Origin: Blattamonas nauphoetae
Lineage: Eukaryota > Preaxostyla > Oxymonadida
Direction of reading: 5' to 3'
Length of the DNA: 64,000 bases
Assembly (NCBI GenBank): GCA_033064195.1
Contig: JARBJD010000171.1
Coordinates: forward strand, 1 to 64,000
In this document: positions 10,970 through 20,992 of the stretch, one piece after another
How positions within the stretch are numbered: the stretch's first letter is position 1
How the letters are laid out: the number at the start of each line of letters is the position of its first letter
Program-made: the position numbers and the translations under genes
Notes under the pieces: generated by a model
Told to the model about the DNA's origin: nothing
Database searches by the model: none
Seen by the model: the letters and a program-made list of their open reading frames with translations, nothing else

Positions 10970-12715
10970 GTTCAATTCAAGTTTTCTTGTTCTCTGTTTT
11001 GGTACATCTCTTCACTGTATGCTTTCATTTTCACTTCATTGTCATTTTTTCTCATTATCTCTCACTTTTTTCACAAATTAAAAGTTAAAGTGACGTGAAC
11101 AATAATTTTGATCCTAGTTTTTGTTCGAGAAACTTCGTGATTCATCAATCGAATCGTGCACGTTGGTACACCACTTTGTTTTACTTTGATTCATCTTTCA
11201 TTTCACCTTTTACAATTCACTACTCTTCGATTTATGCTTTTAACTTGTCATAAAACACGCTCCTGTACCAACAAAACGCGGTCTAAAGTGATCCTCCAGA
11301 TCAGGTACACCACTTCACCTTCTCGTTTCATTTCACAACTATTTGATTTCAATTCTCTTTTTTGATCAAAACAAAGTGGAACACAGAACTAAAAATGTTT
11401 GATCGTCGAGATAAAAATGAACTGTAAGATCTGGTACATGATTGTGTTTTATCACTTCAAACCTTGTTTCACTTCACTCACCTTAATGTACTCTATTTTC
11501 GTGAAATTTAAAAGAGAACGTTCATCAAACTCAATACTTTCCCACAATTTTCACTTCTTTCCTTTCACCATTCACTATCACACTTACTCACTTCATTTAA
11601 GCTTCAATCACCTTCTTTTTACCAAATTAAGAGATAAAGTCAATGAAAACTGAGCTATTGTGATGTGCAAAAGAGAGCAAAACGGTCATAAAAAAGGTTG
11701 TGAAATGAGGAAAGTGAGAGGTGATGATGGGTGGAGGAAATGAGAAACAAGACGGGTGAAATGAGCAGTGAAAAGAGTTGAAGTGGTTTTGCATCAAACA
11801 AACAAGATCAAAAGTTGAGTGTGAAAAACATGAAAAACCAACATTATGAAAAATGGAGTAAACCAAAACGTTAGAATCATTCTGTAGTCCCTTCTCGGAA
11901 GGTCCAAAGGAACCTCTGATGGGAGAAAACGACGACTATGAAGGTGAGGTGATCGGGAACAAGGAAAAAGCGTCGTGAAAAAGTGTTGAAACGATGAGGT
12001 GAAAAAGTGAAGTTCAAAAGAGGCGCCAAAAGGCGACTCCGAGCGAAATGAAGTGTAAAAACGTAAATAGGAGGGAAAAGTGATCCTAAAAAGTGAAGTG
12101 CTGAAAGCGAATACATTTTTTTCAAAAAATCGGTGAAATTCGAAAAATGGAAGATGGGTTGATCAAGAAAAATCCCGATCCGGCCTTGATCTAACCAAAA
12201 ATCCCAAAAGTGTTTTGTATTGCGAATTTCACCTTTCAAAATCGATTTTCTTATTTTAGAAGGAATTTGAGGTGAATTTGAGACATAAAGTAGTGGTTAG
12301 TTGCGAAATCTGAAAATCGACTTTTTTGACCTATTTTGGTCCACAGTTCGGTACGTAGCTCCACGAATTCTCAACCGATTTTCATCAGGATTGTTTTGAT
12401 CGATGACTCACATCGTCCTCGACATCTTTGAGTTTTTTCAGAATTTTTCGAAATGGTTCTCAAGTTGAGTTCACTTTGTTCGAGTTCAAAAGTGAAAATA
12501 CAACGAAAAAAGTGACAACATTTTTGGAATTTGACAAAAATTTGGTTCAAAATTGACGCTTAAAATGAGGGCCAACTATTCGCATCATGGAAATAGCCTA
12601 CATTACTTTTGATACAAGATTCAGAAAATGTCAATCGGTATTGACTTTTCGTTTTTGATTTCAACGACTATTGCAATCTGGCTCCCAAATCGTCTTCTTT
12701 ACTACTGTCCTGGCC
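10970..12715. repeat. Dispersed repeat, copy B (gene-free)
   Basis: Same orientation and order as 2536-4440: a CACTTCA/TTTCAC-rich half (10990-11620), then a GTGAAATGA-rich half (11640-11850), then a conserved AT-rich block to 12715. No virus-like gene adjoins it. Near the start are four copies, in both orientations, of a GGTACA plus TGTTTTA pair (11161, 11250, 11310, 11433). No genes. Confidence 0.6.
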
Positions 12716-12804
12716 ATTGTGGAGTGATGAGCACTGCATTCAGCGGCCTCTCCAGCTGAATCTGCGTTCTCGAATCGACTCCAGTTTGTCGGACATTGTT
12801 TGTT

Positions 12805-12876
12805 TTAGGTTTTCTCCGATTCGCCAAGATTGAAAATTCTAAAATTTTATTTTTTTCTTAGTTTAATCAAAATGGT
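12805..12876 (-). repeat. Fragment of the 20170-20763 MITE
   Basis: AGGTTTTCTC and TTTATTTTTTTCTTAGTTT match an arm of the MITE at 20170-20763 in the same spacing. Only about 70 bp remain, and they supply the last codons of the gene at 12847-13383. Confidence 0.5.
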
Positions 12877-13383
12877 TTGTTTCAACCCCAGGTTCCGGGT
12901 TGCTGACAGAATCGGGTTAATGACACATCTATCAGATGGAACGTGTCGATGACATTGACTGTTGAGGGGTTGCCTGGAGGCTGGAGTCCACAGAGGCTGG
13001 GTGCAAATGATTGGAAAGAAGGCGAAGGATGGATCCCGCTTGTACATCTCCTGGTATACCTCTCCGAGCAATGAGACTGTGATTAAACTCGACTGGGTGG
13101 ACATTCGAAGGAGTTGATCTTGCATAATTTGAAGTCTGTTGTGTGTCTCGGGTGTGTCGGCAAATTTCATCTGAACTCCCAAAACAGTCTGGAACCTTCT
13201 TGTTTCCGTCAGAAGCTCCTCACACTGCAATAGAGTCAATATTGGATTCGTCCAATCACCCCTGAACTTTTGGAGTCCCTTCTTCAGTATTTGGCGGAAA
13301 AAACTTGGTAAATCTCCTCTTTCCTTGTCTGATGACGAAGAGTCAGAACTTTGACTGGAGTCGCTCCAATCCACTCTTTTCAT
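12847..13383 (-). CDS. Hypothetical protein, possible exon
   Basis: 178 residues: an acidic serine-rich start (SDSSQSSDSSSSDKE), then a soluble helical body (FFRQILKKGLQKFRGDW, LLTETRRFQTVLGVQMKF). I recognise no family. Upstream, at 13384-13530, a different frame also looks coding (RNDHRSLSSRKSQKRKK, with an ATG near 13520), so the true start may be an upstream exon, or the two parts may be separated by a frameshift. The last residues come from a MITE remnant, so the original C-terminus may have been replaced. Confidence 0.45.
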   Translation of the reverse strand: MKRVDWSDSSQSSDSSSSDKERGDLPSFFRQILKKGLQKFRGDWTNPILTLLQCEELLTETRRFQTVLGVQMKFADTPETHNRLQIMQDQLLRMSTQSSLITVSLLGEVYQEMYKRDPSFAFFPIICTQPLWTPASRQPLNSQCHRHVPSDRCVINPILSATRNLGLKQTILIKLRKK

Positions 13384-13793
13384 CCAGTGGTGGGATTTCC
13401 AATGTTTTTTTCCTCTTTTGGCTCTTTCTTGATGATAGCGAACGATGGTCGTTCCTGACCAATGAGGTGGAGTCCTACTTCTTCATGTCTTTCTTGCGAC
13501 TCATCTTTCTATGATTTTTATGGCACACTCTAGTTCTTTTCTCTTGGAGCGGGAGCTACGGATTGTGAGGAACGACTAGGAAGGGAGTTCCTCCGAAGCT
13601 TTTATTTGAATCAGCAACAAAGTTAGAACGACAAAAAAGTCAGAAAGACAGTTTAATAGTGGGATTTTTATGAGATCTGAGAAGAGATCTCGTGTGTGTG
13701 GAGGGGAAAAACCCATTGAACAAAAGATTGGTTTGATTGGCCACTCAATTTTTGTCTCATTTTTCGCTGTCCATCGCCTTTGTCTCATTCGCA

Positions 13794-14411
13794 CTACAGT
13801 TTTTCGTCTCGATTTTCACCATTGTGGTGGGTGGCATTCTGATGTTCGATGGCCACGTTGAACTTTTTCTTATCACCCTCACCTTCTCGAGATGTCGGGA
13901 CTTCTTGGCCATTTGGTACGTCTGTGACCAGTGACCAGACCCATTCTTGAACTTTTCGTTTCCCCGCATCTGTCTCGTCATTTTCTGACACTTCATCGAT
14001 TCCATCTTCACACATGTCTGGCCATTCTCTGTGAAATGAGCATGTTTGTACCACTTCATCTTCTGAGGCGTCCTATACTATGTCGTTGTTCCCCTTATCT
14101 TTAATTTCATCTTCTTTTGTGTCTTTTTCATCACTGTCTGATCCGTCATCTGGTTCATCGGATTCTTCACCATTGTCTTCTCCTTTAATTTCATTCATCT
14201 CCGGTGTCTCCACTTCGACGTCATTGCCATGTGCATCGGCACCGTGTTCCAACAAAACTTCCTCCGACTGATCATCGTAGGGGATGTTTTCTGCATCCTC
14301 GTTCATTTCTTCGGTTTGTTCTTCATTATTGCCTTCATTGAATTCTCCGACAGCAGATTCTTCTTCCACTTGACCGGAATCTCTTTCTAGATCCTCAGAG
14401 TCATCTGTCAT
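13794..14411 (-). CDS. Acidic low-complexity protein with an in-frame TAG
   Basis: From ATG 14411 the first 112 residues are more than one third Asp/Glu (EEQTEEMNEDAEN, DEPDDGSDSDEKDTKEDE) and end at TAG (14075-14073). The same frame then stays open for about 90 codons to 13794 with similar style (SEDE, DEVSENDETDAG, a Cys/His stretch QTCSFHREWPDMC). Either the gene is the short form, or a longer gene has acquired a stop. No family recognised; acidic proteins of this kind often bind histones or nucleic acid, but nothing here proves it. Confidence 0.5.
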
Positions 14412-14795
14412 TCTGAGAACCCTTGAAGGTAAGGTTCATTCGTCAAACACAGAGAGTGTGGGAGGCCTGGAGTAAGAATGACGTTCATTCTTCATCTGAG
14501 ATCTGCGTGAGAGGAGATGAGAAAGTGTTGATTGATGATAGTAAAGAAGAAAGAGAGAAAAGGAGTCAAGACATGATGGAACAGTGGGAAACACAAGATG
14601 ATTGGTGAAACGAACCATATTTTGCTACACCCAACGACACGGCTGTGTTTGGATCAGAGAGAATGGAGACTAGGGGTCGATCACAATCGTGTTCTTGATT
14701 CAATCAGGTCACGCCAGTATATTATTATCGCTTCCATCCAATCGTATCATACTTATTTTTTCACATTTTAGACTCGGACGCATTTTTAAAAACAG

Positions 14796-16826
14796 GTATG
14801 GGTAGAAATTTAACTTGTGGGGAGATCAACTCTCTCAACTTCACATTCCCATAGAAGACAGTGAACCTGTCCATTCCGAGAGGTGTGTCTGTATCTTCGT
14901 TGGGGAGAAGAAGATCGTCAAGAAGAAGTGTCTGTTTCGGTCATGTTTAGGGCCATCTGCCAAGGCACAATGTTCGCGTGGTGCTCCAGCTCAGTGAGCA
15001 CAATGACGAAGTCGCTTCTGTCGGTGGACTCGATCCAGTGGCGCATCGTTGGGATGATGAACGAATTGATGATCGTGTTGATGCTGTCTGCGGTCCCGCT
15101 CGTGAACACGACGTCCCGATCCTTCTCGACTCCCACAATGCGAGCAATGGACTTCCGAGCACCTTCGTATTCCCGTGTGGCCTCCTCACTCAGATGGTGC
15201 ACAGTACGGTGCACATTCCCGTTTTGAAACTTGTCGAAGTGACGGAGGCGGTCGAGCACAGTTGTGGAGCGGGGTGTTGTCGCTGCGTTGTCGAGGTAGA
15301 CGGCAGGGTGGTTGGTGAGTGTGTGGGTGATGGCTGGGAACTCCTTCAGAGTGGTGGCTGTGTCGAACGGCGAGGATGGTTCTTTGTCCGGGTCGAACGT
15401 AAAGGCGTGGAGCTGGCGAGTTTGGCGTCTCTTCTCCTGCTCGGGGGGAATGACTACAGCGCATCAAATCTCACTCCTTTCGACATCTTTCATCCTCTCT
15501 GTTGTTTCACTTTGGGATGTTTACAACTGAGACAGAGTCGTCGAAACCCATGAAATGAGAAGAAGGGGATACATGATTCGTTCGTCCCATCGGAAGACAA
15601 AAGAGTTGTGAGTCACTTGCGTTGAATCGGAGGATCCACTTTCTTTGTTTTCAGAAGGTTGTTTGGTGCTCATAGCGACTTTCCTCTTCTTTCGGCATCT
15701 GAGTGGGAGACCCAGATGAGGGAGAGCAGAAGTGATCGAATTCGTCGTCAGGCATTTCGGTTGATGCGACGCCGCGGATTCTTGTTTCGCAGAACACGTG
15801 GTTCTCGTCATGTTCGTCGAGTGGGAAGGAAGGAGCATTCGCATTTTGTCGACCCACCGACTCAGCTCATCCTACATCGGCAGACAACAACACACTCGCA
15901 TCGACGTCTCTGTTCGACAACTTGTTCCTCGAGATCAGCGCGCCGAGCACGTCAGACTTCTTCGTGGACGAGAGAGCTTTCATCCACTTTGACGTTGGAT
16001 CGATCGGAGAGAAGAGCTCATCCAGATCGTCGCCGCATGTTTTGGATGCCTTTGGATTGCCATTCGAGCTGTCCCTCATCTACGAGCGCCTTCTGAAGCT
16101 GTTCGGGTGGTGGAGAATGGAAATGTTCATCGGAGGCACGAAGGAGAATGGTTGAAACGAAATGGGTTGATCCAGATTTGATGCGTTTTAGTCGATTTGC
16201 TTGATGCGATATAGTCATTCCCCCTGCTCGGCCATTTCGATGAGCTTCTGTGCTGCCTCTTCTTTGAGGTGTTCGAGATGGAGAGTGACACTCAAGTCGA
16301 ATGAGGCGAAGAAGAGTGACTGGCTGAAGGACGGCAGACGTGTCTTCTCGCCGTGTCGCTTGGCTGTCAACGTGTATCCCAGAACGATCTTCGACAGCAC
16401 TTCGTCGCTGAACGCTTTGACAAGAATGGCCAGGGCTTCCATGTCGCCGATGCCGCGGGTGCCGAAGAAGAAGAGGGGCGACTTGTCGAGCTCTCCGCAG
16501 GTCGCTCCGTGGTTGTACTCGACGTCCTCGTTTTCGATGATGAGGCTGGGGATGGAGAGCTGGTTGGCAATCGAACGAGGAGCGTTGCGGTGGATGATGA
16601 TTGAGCCTTTGAAGGGCGACGAGGTCTGCTCGGATGGAGTGGTGTCGATCAAGTACTGACTGACTAGATCGTCCTGTGAGAGAGGAGGCTGGTTGTCGAC
16701 TTGGCTGTCAGTCACAACTGTGCGCATCAACTGGTCCGACTAGCAGTTCTTGACGAGATGGTGCATGTTGACAGTTTCAGTCACAACATGTCCTCGTCGT
16801 GCTCCGACAAGTGTCAGACTATGACA
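14796..16826 (-). pseudogene. sufDSU: Decayed SufD-SufS fusion fragment (SufDSU type)
   Basis: Role of the intact gene: Fe-S cluster assembly, with SufD as scaffold and SufS as PLP cysteine desulfurase. Seen, in coding order: the SufD C-terminal region (HHLVKNC, SDQLMRTVV, FKGSIIIHRNA, YNHGATCGELDKSPLFFFGTRGI; 16826-16232), then the SufS start in the same frame after an inserted transposon (AVYLDNAATT, VHRTVHHLSEEATREYEGAR, VVFTSGTADSIN, TELEHHANIVPWQ; 15436-14918), then a further exon-like piece (NVKLRELISPQVKFLP, to 14796). The SufS lysine and cysteine sites, all of SufU and the SufD N-terminus are absent, and an in-frame TAG (16742-16740) sits where SufB/D proteins have a variable residue. 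Hence a broken partial copy. SufD-SufS-SufU fusion is known from Preaxostyla, which makes this the best taxonomic marker here. Confidence 0.82.
15445..16223. mobile_element. TIR transposon, GGGGAATGACT family, 779 bp
   Basis: Left end GGGGAATGACTACAGCGCAT, right end ATGCGATATAGTCATTCCCC; inverted ends match over about 23 bp with a few differences. Perfect 8-bp duplication CTGCTCGG at 15437-15444 and 16224-16231. Inserted in the SufD-SufS junction; dropping the element and one duplication (787 bp) puts MAEQ directly in frame with EKRRQTRQ. The interior has minus-strand exon-like ORFs (for example DDLDELFSPIDPTSKWMKAL near 15990) that are not Suf sequence. No transposase; superfamily undecided, as hAT and Merlin both give 8-bp duplications. 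Confidence 0.9.
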
Positions 16827-17700
16827 AGAAACTGTTGTGAGCTGAGTGAAAATCGTCATGTGTCTTGTGAGAATTGGATTATCTATCCAAGATAGCTCAT
16901 CTTACCCCAATTTTTGGTTGGGATGTAAATATCCTTTTCGATCTGTCAGATTAAGAAAGAAAGTAGTATATACCGGTTCTGACATGAGTTGTCGAACTGT
17001 ATTTTGTAGATTGTGTTCGGATCAGTCTGATGTCCAATAGATCACATGATTGAAAAAGATGGTCAAAATGTGGAACGATATTAATCTAAAAGACAGTAAA
17101 AATAACAGAAAAGTCAGACAGTCACTTGGATTTATGTCTCTTTGTCTCATAAGCGAAGATATCTCGATAGTGTGGAGAGGAAATGTCCGTTGAATGCTGA
17201 AGCCGCATCGGACGAGGAGATATCGAGCCCAAACTGTTTCAGTACGTTAATCTTGACATGAATATTGACTAATTTGCCCGCTTCTTGCTCATAGCATGTG
17301 ATTTAACGATCAGATGAGATCCGACCCTTTGAAGAATTGTGGAGTGACACTGACCGGCACTGACCGGTCAGTTTTCATCGAAAAGTACTGACGGTCACTG
17401 ACCGGAGAAATTAGGGAACCCAGAATCCAGAGTTACCATTTCTCCGAAGTGGATTCATCGAAAACAGCATTTCGCATCGATAACGTGAGTATTCGTGATC
17501 TGTCTTCGGATATGCAACTAATGTATAATTTTCACTTCTATTCATCTCTTGCTAACTTATTCTTGGATATTTTTACCAGTTCAAAGTACAAAAGGCAATT
17601 ATGGGTTGCTCTTTGACATTTTTCATCTTCAACCACAAGTTAAGTTAACACTCTTGTTTTCTCACTTCGGCTTTTTTGAATCACAGAGTTTTGAAGAGGA
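16827..17700. other. Gene-poor stretch with a repeated GATCYGACCCTTT block
   Basis: No clear gene. At 17318-17405 the block GATCCGACCCTTT, GTGACACTGACCGGCAC and several GACCGGTCAG-type palindromes lie together; nearly the same order recurs at 20779-20830. The minus-strand stretch EKDIYIPTKNW near 16930 has splice-like borders, but I could not tie it to SufD. Confidence 0.35.
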
Positions 17701-18542
17701 TTGAAACACTTTATGAATGAAGTGGGAACGACGCCACTACTCATTGCTGTCATCACTTCTTTCCTCCCCACTTCGTGCCCACCAAATCGATGGCAGACTT
17801 TAGTGGAGGAGCACACGAATGAGGAGTACTCTGACGGGGGAGGGAGAGCATTCGACTCTTGTTTGGTGGGCGATGGATGGACGAGAGGGGTGCAGGACAG
17901 GGCGAGGGGCGAGTGGTGTGAAGGGTGTTGGGGACGGCGTGGTCAGGAGGGGTGGTGCCTTCAGGACGTCGGGTGCTTCTGCGTCAGCGAGGGGAGGAAG
18001 GGGGAGAACGAACGGTGAACTGGGAGTGGTCTGCTTTGTGGGTGGGGTGCGCTCGGCCTGCGGGAGGACCACCGAGAGTGGTCGATCCAGTACGTGCTGC
18101 GAGTCCGCTGTTGGATTGGGATCGACAGCGAGTTTTGTGAAGTGTGGGAGGGTGAGGAGTTATGTTGGGGAGGGCTGTGTCCGTCCAGGCGACGGTGCTG
18201 GATAAGACTGACGGATCAGAAGAGACGAGCGGGGTTTGGAGGCTGGCTGTTTTCAAAGAACGGTGATCGTAGTGGGAAGCTTCTGCTCGGCTGCCTGAGA
18301 ACTCGCCTCGTCCGTACGGTGCGTAAGGAGGGGAGCAGCCGACGAGCTCCGAAGCACGTCAGCTGCGTCTGTCCTGTCCAGCTGGGGGTGGCGATCAGTG
18401 AGGTTGGGAGTTGACAGACTCGCCTGTGCTCTTCAGGAGAGAGAAGGGGAGCAGCGCGTGGCTGTTGAGGTTCAATCGCTGCAGTCCCAAGGTGTGCTGA
18501 GCAGGCTGGGCCGGTGTCTTCTCCAGCACCGCATGTGATCAA
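17701..18542 (-). other. GC-rich, proline-coding stretch downstream of the cyclin
   Basis: Higher GC than its surroundings. On the minus strand one frame reads as proline-rich low-complexity protein (APPLLTTPSPTPFTPLAPRP, near 17930). It may be a further C-terminal exon of the cyclin gene or its decayed 3' end. I could not place a splice junction, so it is not called as a gene. Confidence 0.3.
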
Positions 18543-19990
18543 TTAGGCGAGAGACAATTGAGCACGAGCTTTGGAAGCGGAGAGTACGGCAGGATCAGCT
18601 GTGTTGGGGTGCGGGGGGGCAGTCGGGTTGGCAAGCGTGGCTGGCGATGACGCTGGTTGTGTCGGGGAGAAGAACACGGGCGAAACGCTGGTGCCGACAG
18701 GAGGAGTGACAGCAAGCGACGGTGGAAGGGTCGGAAACAAAGAAGAGGACGGCTGGATGCCTTTCATCTGCAGAAGATGGGCGAGCGGGAAGGCGAAGGA
18801 AGTTGTTGTGAGGTGCGTGACGGGCGGCAGGGATGACTGTTTGTCAGTGAAGAAGAAGCTGCCTGTTAGTCCCTCGGGATCATTGGGCGACGACACAGGT
18901 GGGGGTGAACCGTTATTTCCCCACGACAGTGTCTGTTGGACAGATCTACACGATCGGTACCGAAATAGTGAATATGATAGGGTTGGGGGCAGAGGATAGA
19001 AATAGTGTGCAACATCAAGCGATTTAGTCTGTGGAACGGGCGGGAAAGAGCCAGACCCGGCGGTGATGTGAGGGGGCGTCGGCAGGATGGCACTGAGGTC
19101 TTCCTGGGCCATCAAGAAGCTTTCCCGCTGCGCTTCGAGTTTGTGGCGTTCGCGGTCTTCGCTGAGACGCCGACTGGCTGGAATAAACACTTTGGAGTGC
19201 ACGGTCAGCGAAGACAGCGTCTATATGGAAGAAAACGGAGTGGATACTGAAAGGAGAGGTTGGGAAACATGATGAGAAGCAGAGAGACTTCATAGAACAA
19301 TGATGAACACACTTTCCGGATTGGAAGGTTGTTTCGTGACGATCGACAAGTCTGATGACTCCGTTTTGGCAGAAAGCTGCGAGCCTGCCAGCGGTGGATA
19401 TACAGTGTCGCGGATCCTGTGGAAAAACTGCTCGAAGTGACAGACGTCAAAGGGGAGCGAGTAATCAAGGAGCGACAGGAGGGTACGCTCCATGTCGTTG
19501 AAGACAGTCGGAGCGATGCCTCCGAGGTGGGCGTAGTGCTTGTTGAAGAAAAATTGGTCGTCGAGATACTTTGTGGAGACAACGGTGCTGAAAGGAAGAT
19601 GAAAAGGAGAGGAGATGAAACGCTGTGAGGAAGAGGGTGTGGGCGTTGTGAGAGGTGAAGCGCACGCCACAGTCTGTCCGGAGACACTCGATGTACAAAA
19701 GAGCGATCACGAAGCAGAAAGGAGAACAGTTCATTCTCAACATCAGTCTGAAAGCACAGAGGCGATCAAGGAAAATGAGGTAAAATGATGAAAAAGTGAA
19801 AGGAAAGTGCGTACAAATCAAGACAAATTGACAGAGATGGTACGTGCGGTGAGCTTTCGAAGAGCCAGATTGTGTCGGAGTCTTGGCTTGTGCTTGACAA
19901 CGAGTCACGACGTGAAACCTGGTCGAGAGCATAAAGTTTCACGATTGCAAAAGCACTCGCTTCGTCAACATCATGGAGATCTTTTGGGCT
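18543..19990 (-). CDS. PHO80-type (cyclin P/U) cyclin, four exons
   Basis: Regulatory partner of a cyclin-dependent kinase. Exons by splice sites and frame: about 19990-19815, 19747-19622, 19587-19311, 19220-18543; introns of 67, 34 and 90 bp, all GT-AG. The joined protein carries the PHO80-like cyclin box: HVPSLSICLDLLML, CSPFCFVIALLYIECLR, HTLFLTATVVSTKYLDD, NKHYAHLGGIAPTVFNDMER and LLSLLDYSLPFD. A long Pro/Ser-rich tail follows (residues about 210-430), ending at TAA 18543. The 5' end is uncertain: no in-frame ATG was found before HDVDEASAFAIVKLY, so a short first exon is probably missing from this model. PHO80-type cyclins act in nutrient signalling or the cell cycle; the exact role is not shown here. 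Confidence 0.82.
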
Positions 19991-20169
19991 GTGTTTGTTG
20001 ATCGATTCGTGGTATGTTGGTGAATGTGATGTGTGAGATCAACAATCCCATTGTTGTAGTTATCTCCATGATACGGAAAAAGGAGGCTTCCGATCGGCTT
20101 CTGCAAGCAAATCTTGATATGTATATCTGCTTGCTCGCAGAATTCTGGAATATAGAAAGTGATTTAATA

Positions 20170-20763
20170 GTGGCGTCACCAATCGGTGTCCTGTCATCAA
20201 TCGGTGCTTTTTTCTGGACTTATCACTTTTGGTCAAACTAAGAAAAAAATAAAATTTTTGAATTATTCTCCGGCTCGATCCCGAGAAAACCTCAAAATAC
20301 CTATACCGTTACGAATGTACACATTTTTCTTAACTTTTTTCCCTCATTTCTCCTCAACTAGCCATCCGTTTTGAATCAAATAAAAGGCATTGTGATCGTA
20401 TTAATCTCGACAAATGGTGCTCAAAAAATAAACCGATTTTTTTCCTTAGAAGGTTTTGTCGAGAACAATATGGGTTTTTTTCTATCTTCCCACATATCCA
20501 GATTTTTTTCTCCGATTTTTTGTCAAAATGTTCGTTTCCCCAAAAAAACATTTCTGTGAAAAATTTCATCAAAATCGGTACATTGGTTGTTGAGATATTG
20601 CCAAAACGATTTTTTTCAACGGGCAAAAGGGGGTATTTTGAGGTTTTCTCTGGATTGCGTGGGAGTATAATTCAAATAATTTATTTTTTTCTTAGTTTGA
20701 CCTAAAGTGATAAGTCCAGAAAAAAGCACCGATTGGTGACAGGACACCGATTGGTGACGCCAC
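20170..20763. mobile_element. TIR MITE, GTGGCGTCACC family, 594 bp
   Basis: Long inverted arms: 20170-20300 (GTGGCGTCACCAATCGGTGT then TTTTTTCTGGACTTATCACT) pairs with 20637-20763. Flanked by TA on both sides (20168-20169, 20764-20765), as for Tc1/mariner-type MITEs. No coding capacity. It sits between GTGATTTAA and GATCTGACCCTTT; the related stretch at about 17295-17330 has GTGATTTAA followed closely by GATCCGACCCTTT and no insert, so it may be a related empty site. A 70-bp remnant of the same family lies at 12805-12876. Confidence 0.8.
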
Positions 20764-20778
20764 TATAAAGAAGTGCTG

Positions 20779-20830
20779 AGATCTGACCCTTTCATTTATT
20801 CCAGGGTGACACTGACCGGCACTTTTGGCC
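20779..20830 (+). repeat. GATCTGACCCTTT/GTGACACTGACCGGCAC block
   Basis: Matches 17318-17375 in order and spacing. The GATCTGACCCTTT word also occurs inverted in the arms of the MITE at 34950-35308 (about 35000 and 35252), so the blocks may be remnants of related elements. Confidence 0.45.
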
Positions 20831-20992
20831 GGTCAGCCATGCCTAAGCCTTGATGATTTCTCCCGTTTTCACTCGCGATCCTATCCTTTTTTAGCTTTTT
20901 TGTCAACTGAACTGCATTCTTGTTCGAACCAGATTGTGGGGTTGATCAACATTCTCTTGATCCCTTAAGTTGAGGTGGTCGGTGAATCAGTC

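Noticed and set aside
15445-16223. The SufD-SufS insert as an ordinary spliceosomal intron
   Set aside because: Its ends are inverted repeats with an 8-bp duplication and no GT at the 5' border; transposon origin is clear.
17800-19202. Separate plus-strand gene in the GC-rich region over the cyclin tail
   Set aside because: The plus-strand frames are Gly/Arg/Val-rich shadows of the Pro/Ser-rich cyclin tail and have no splice or domain support.
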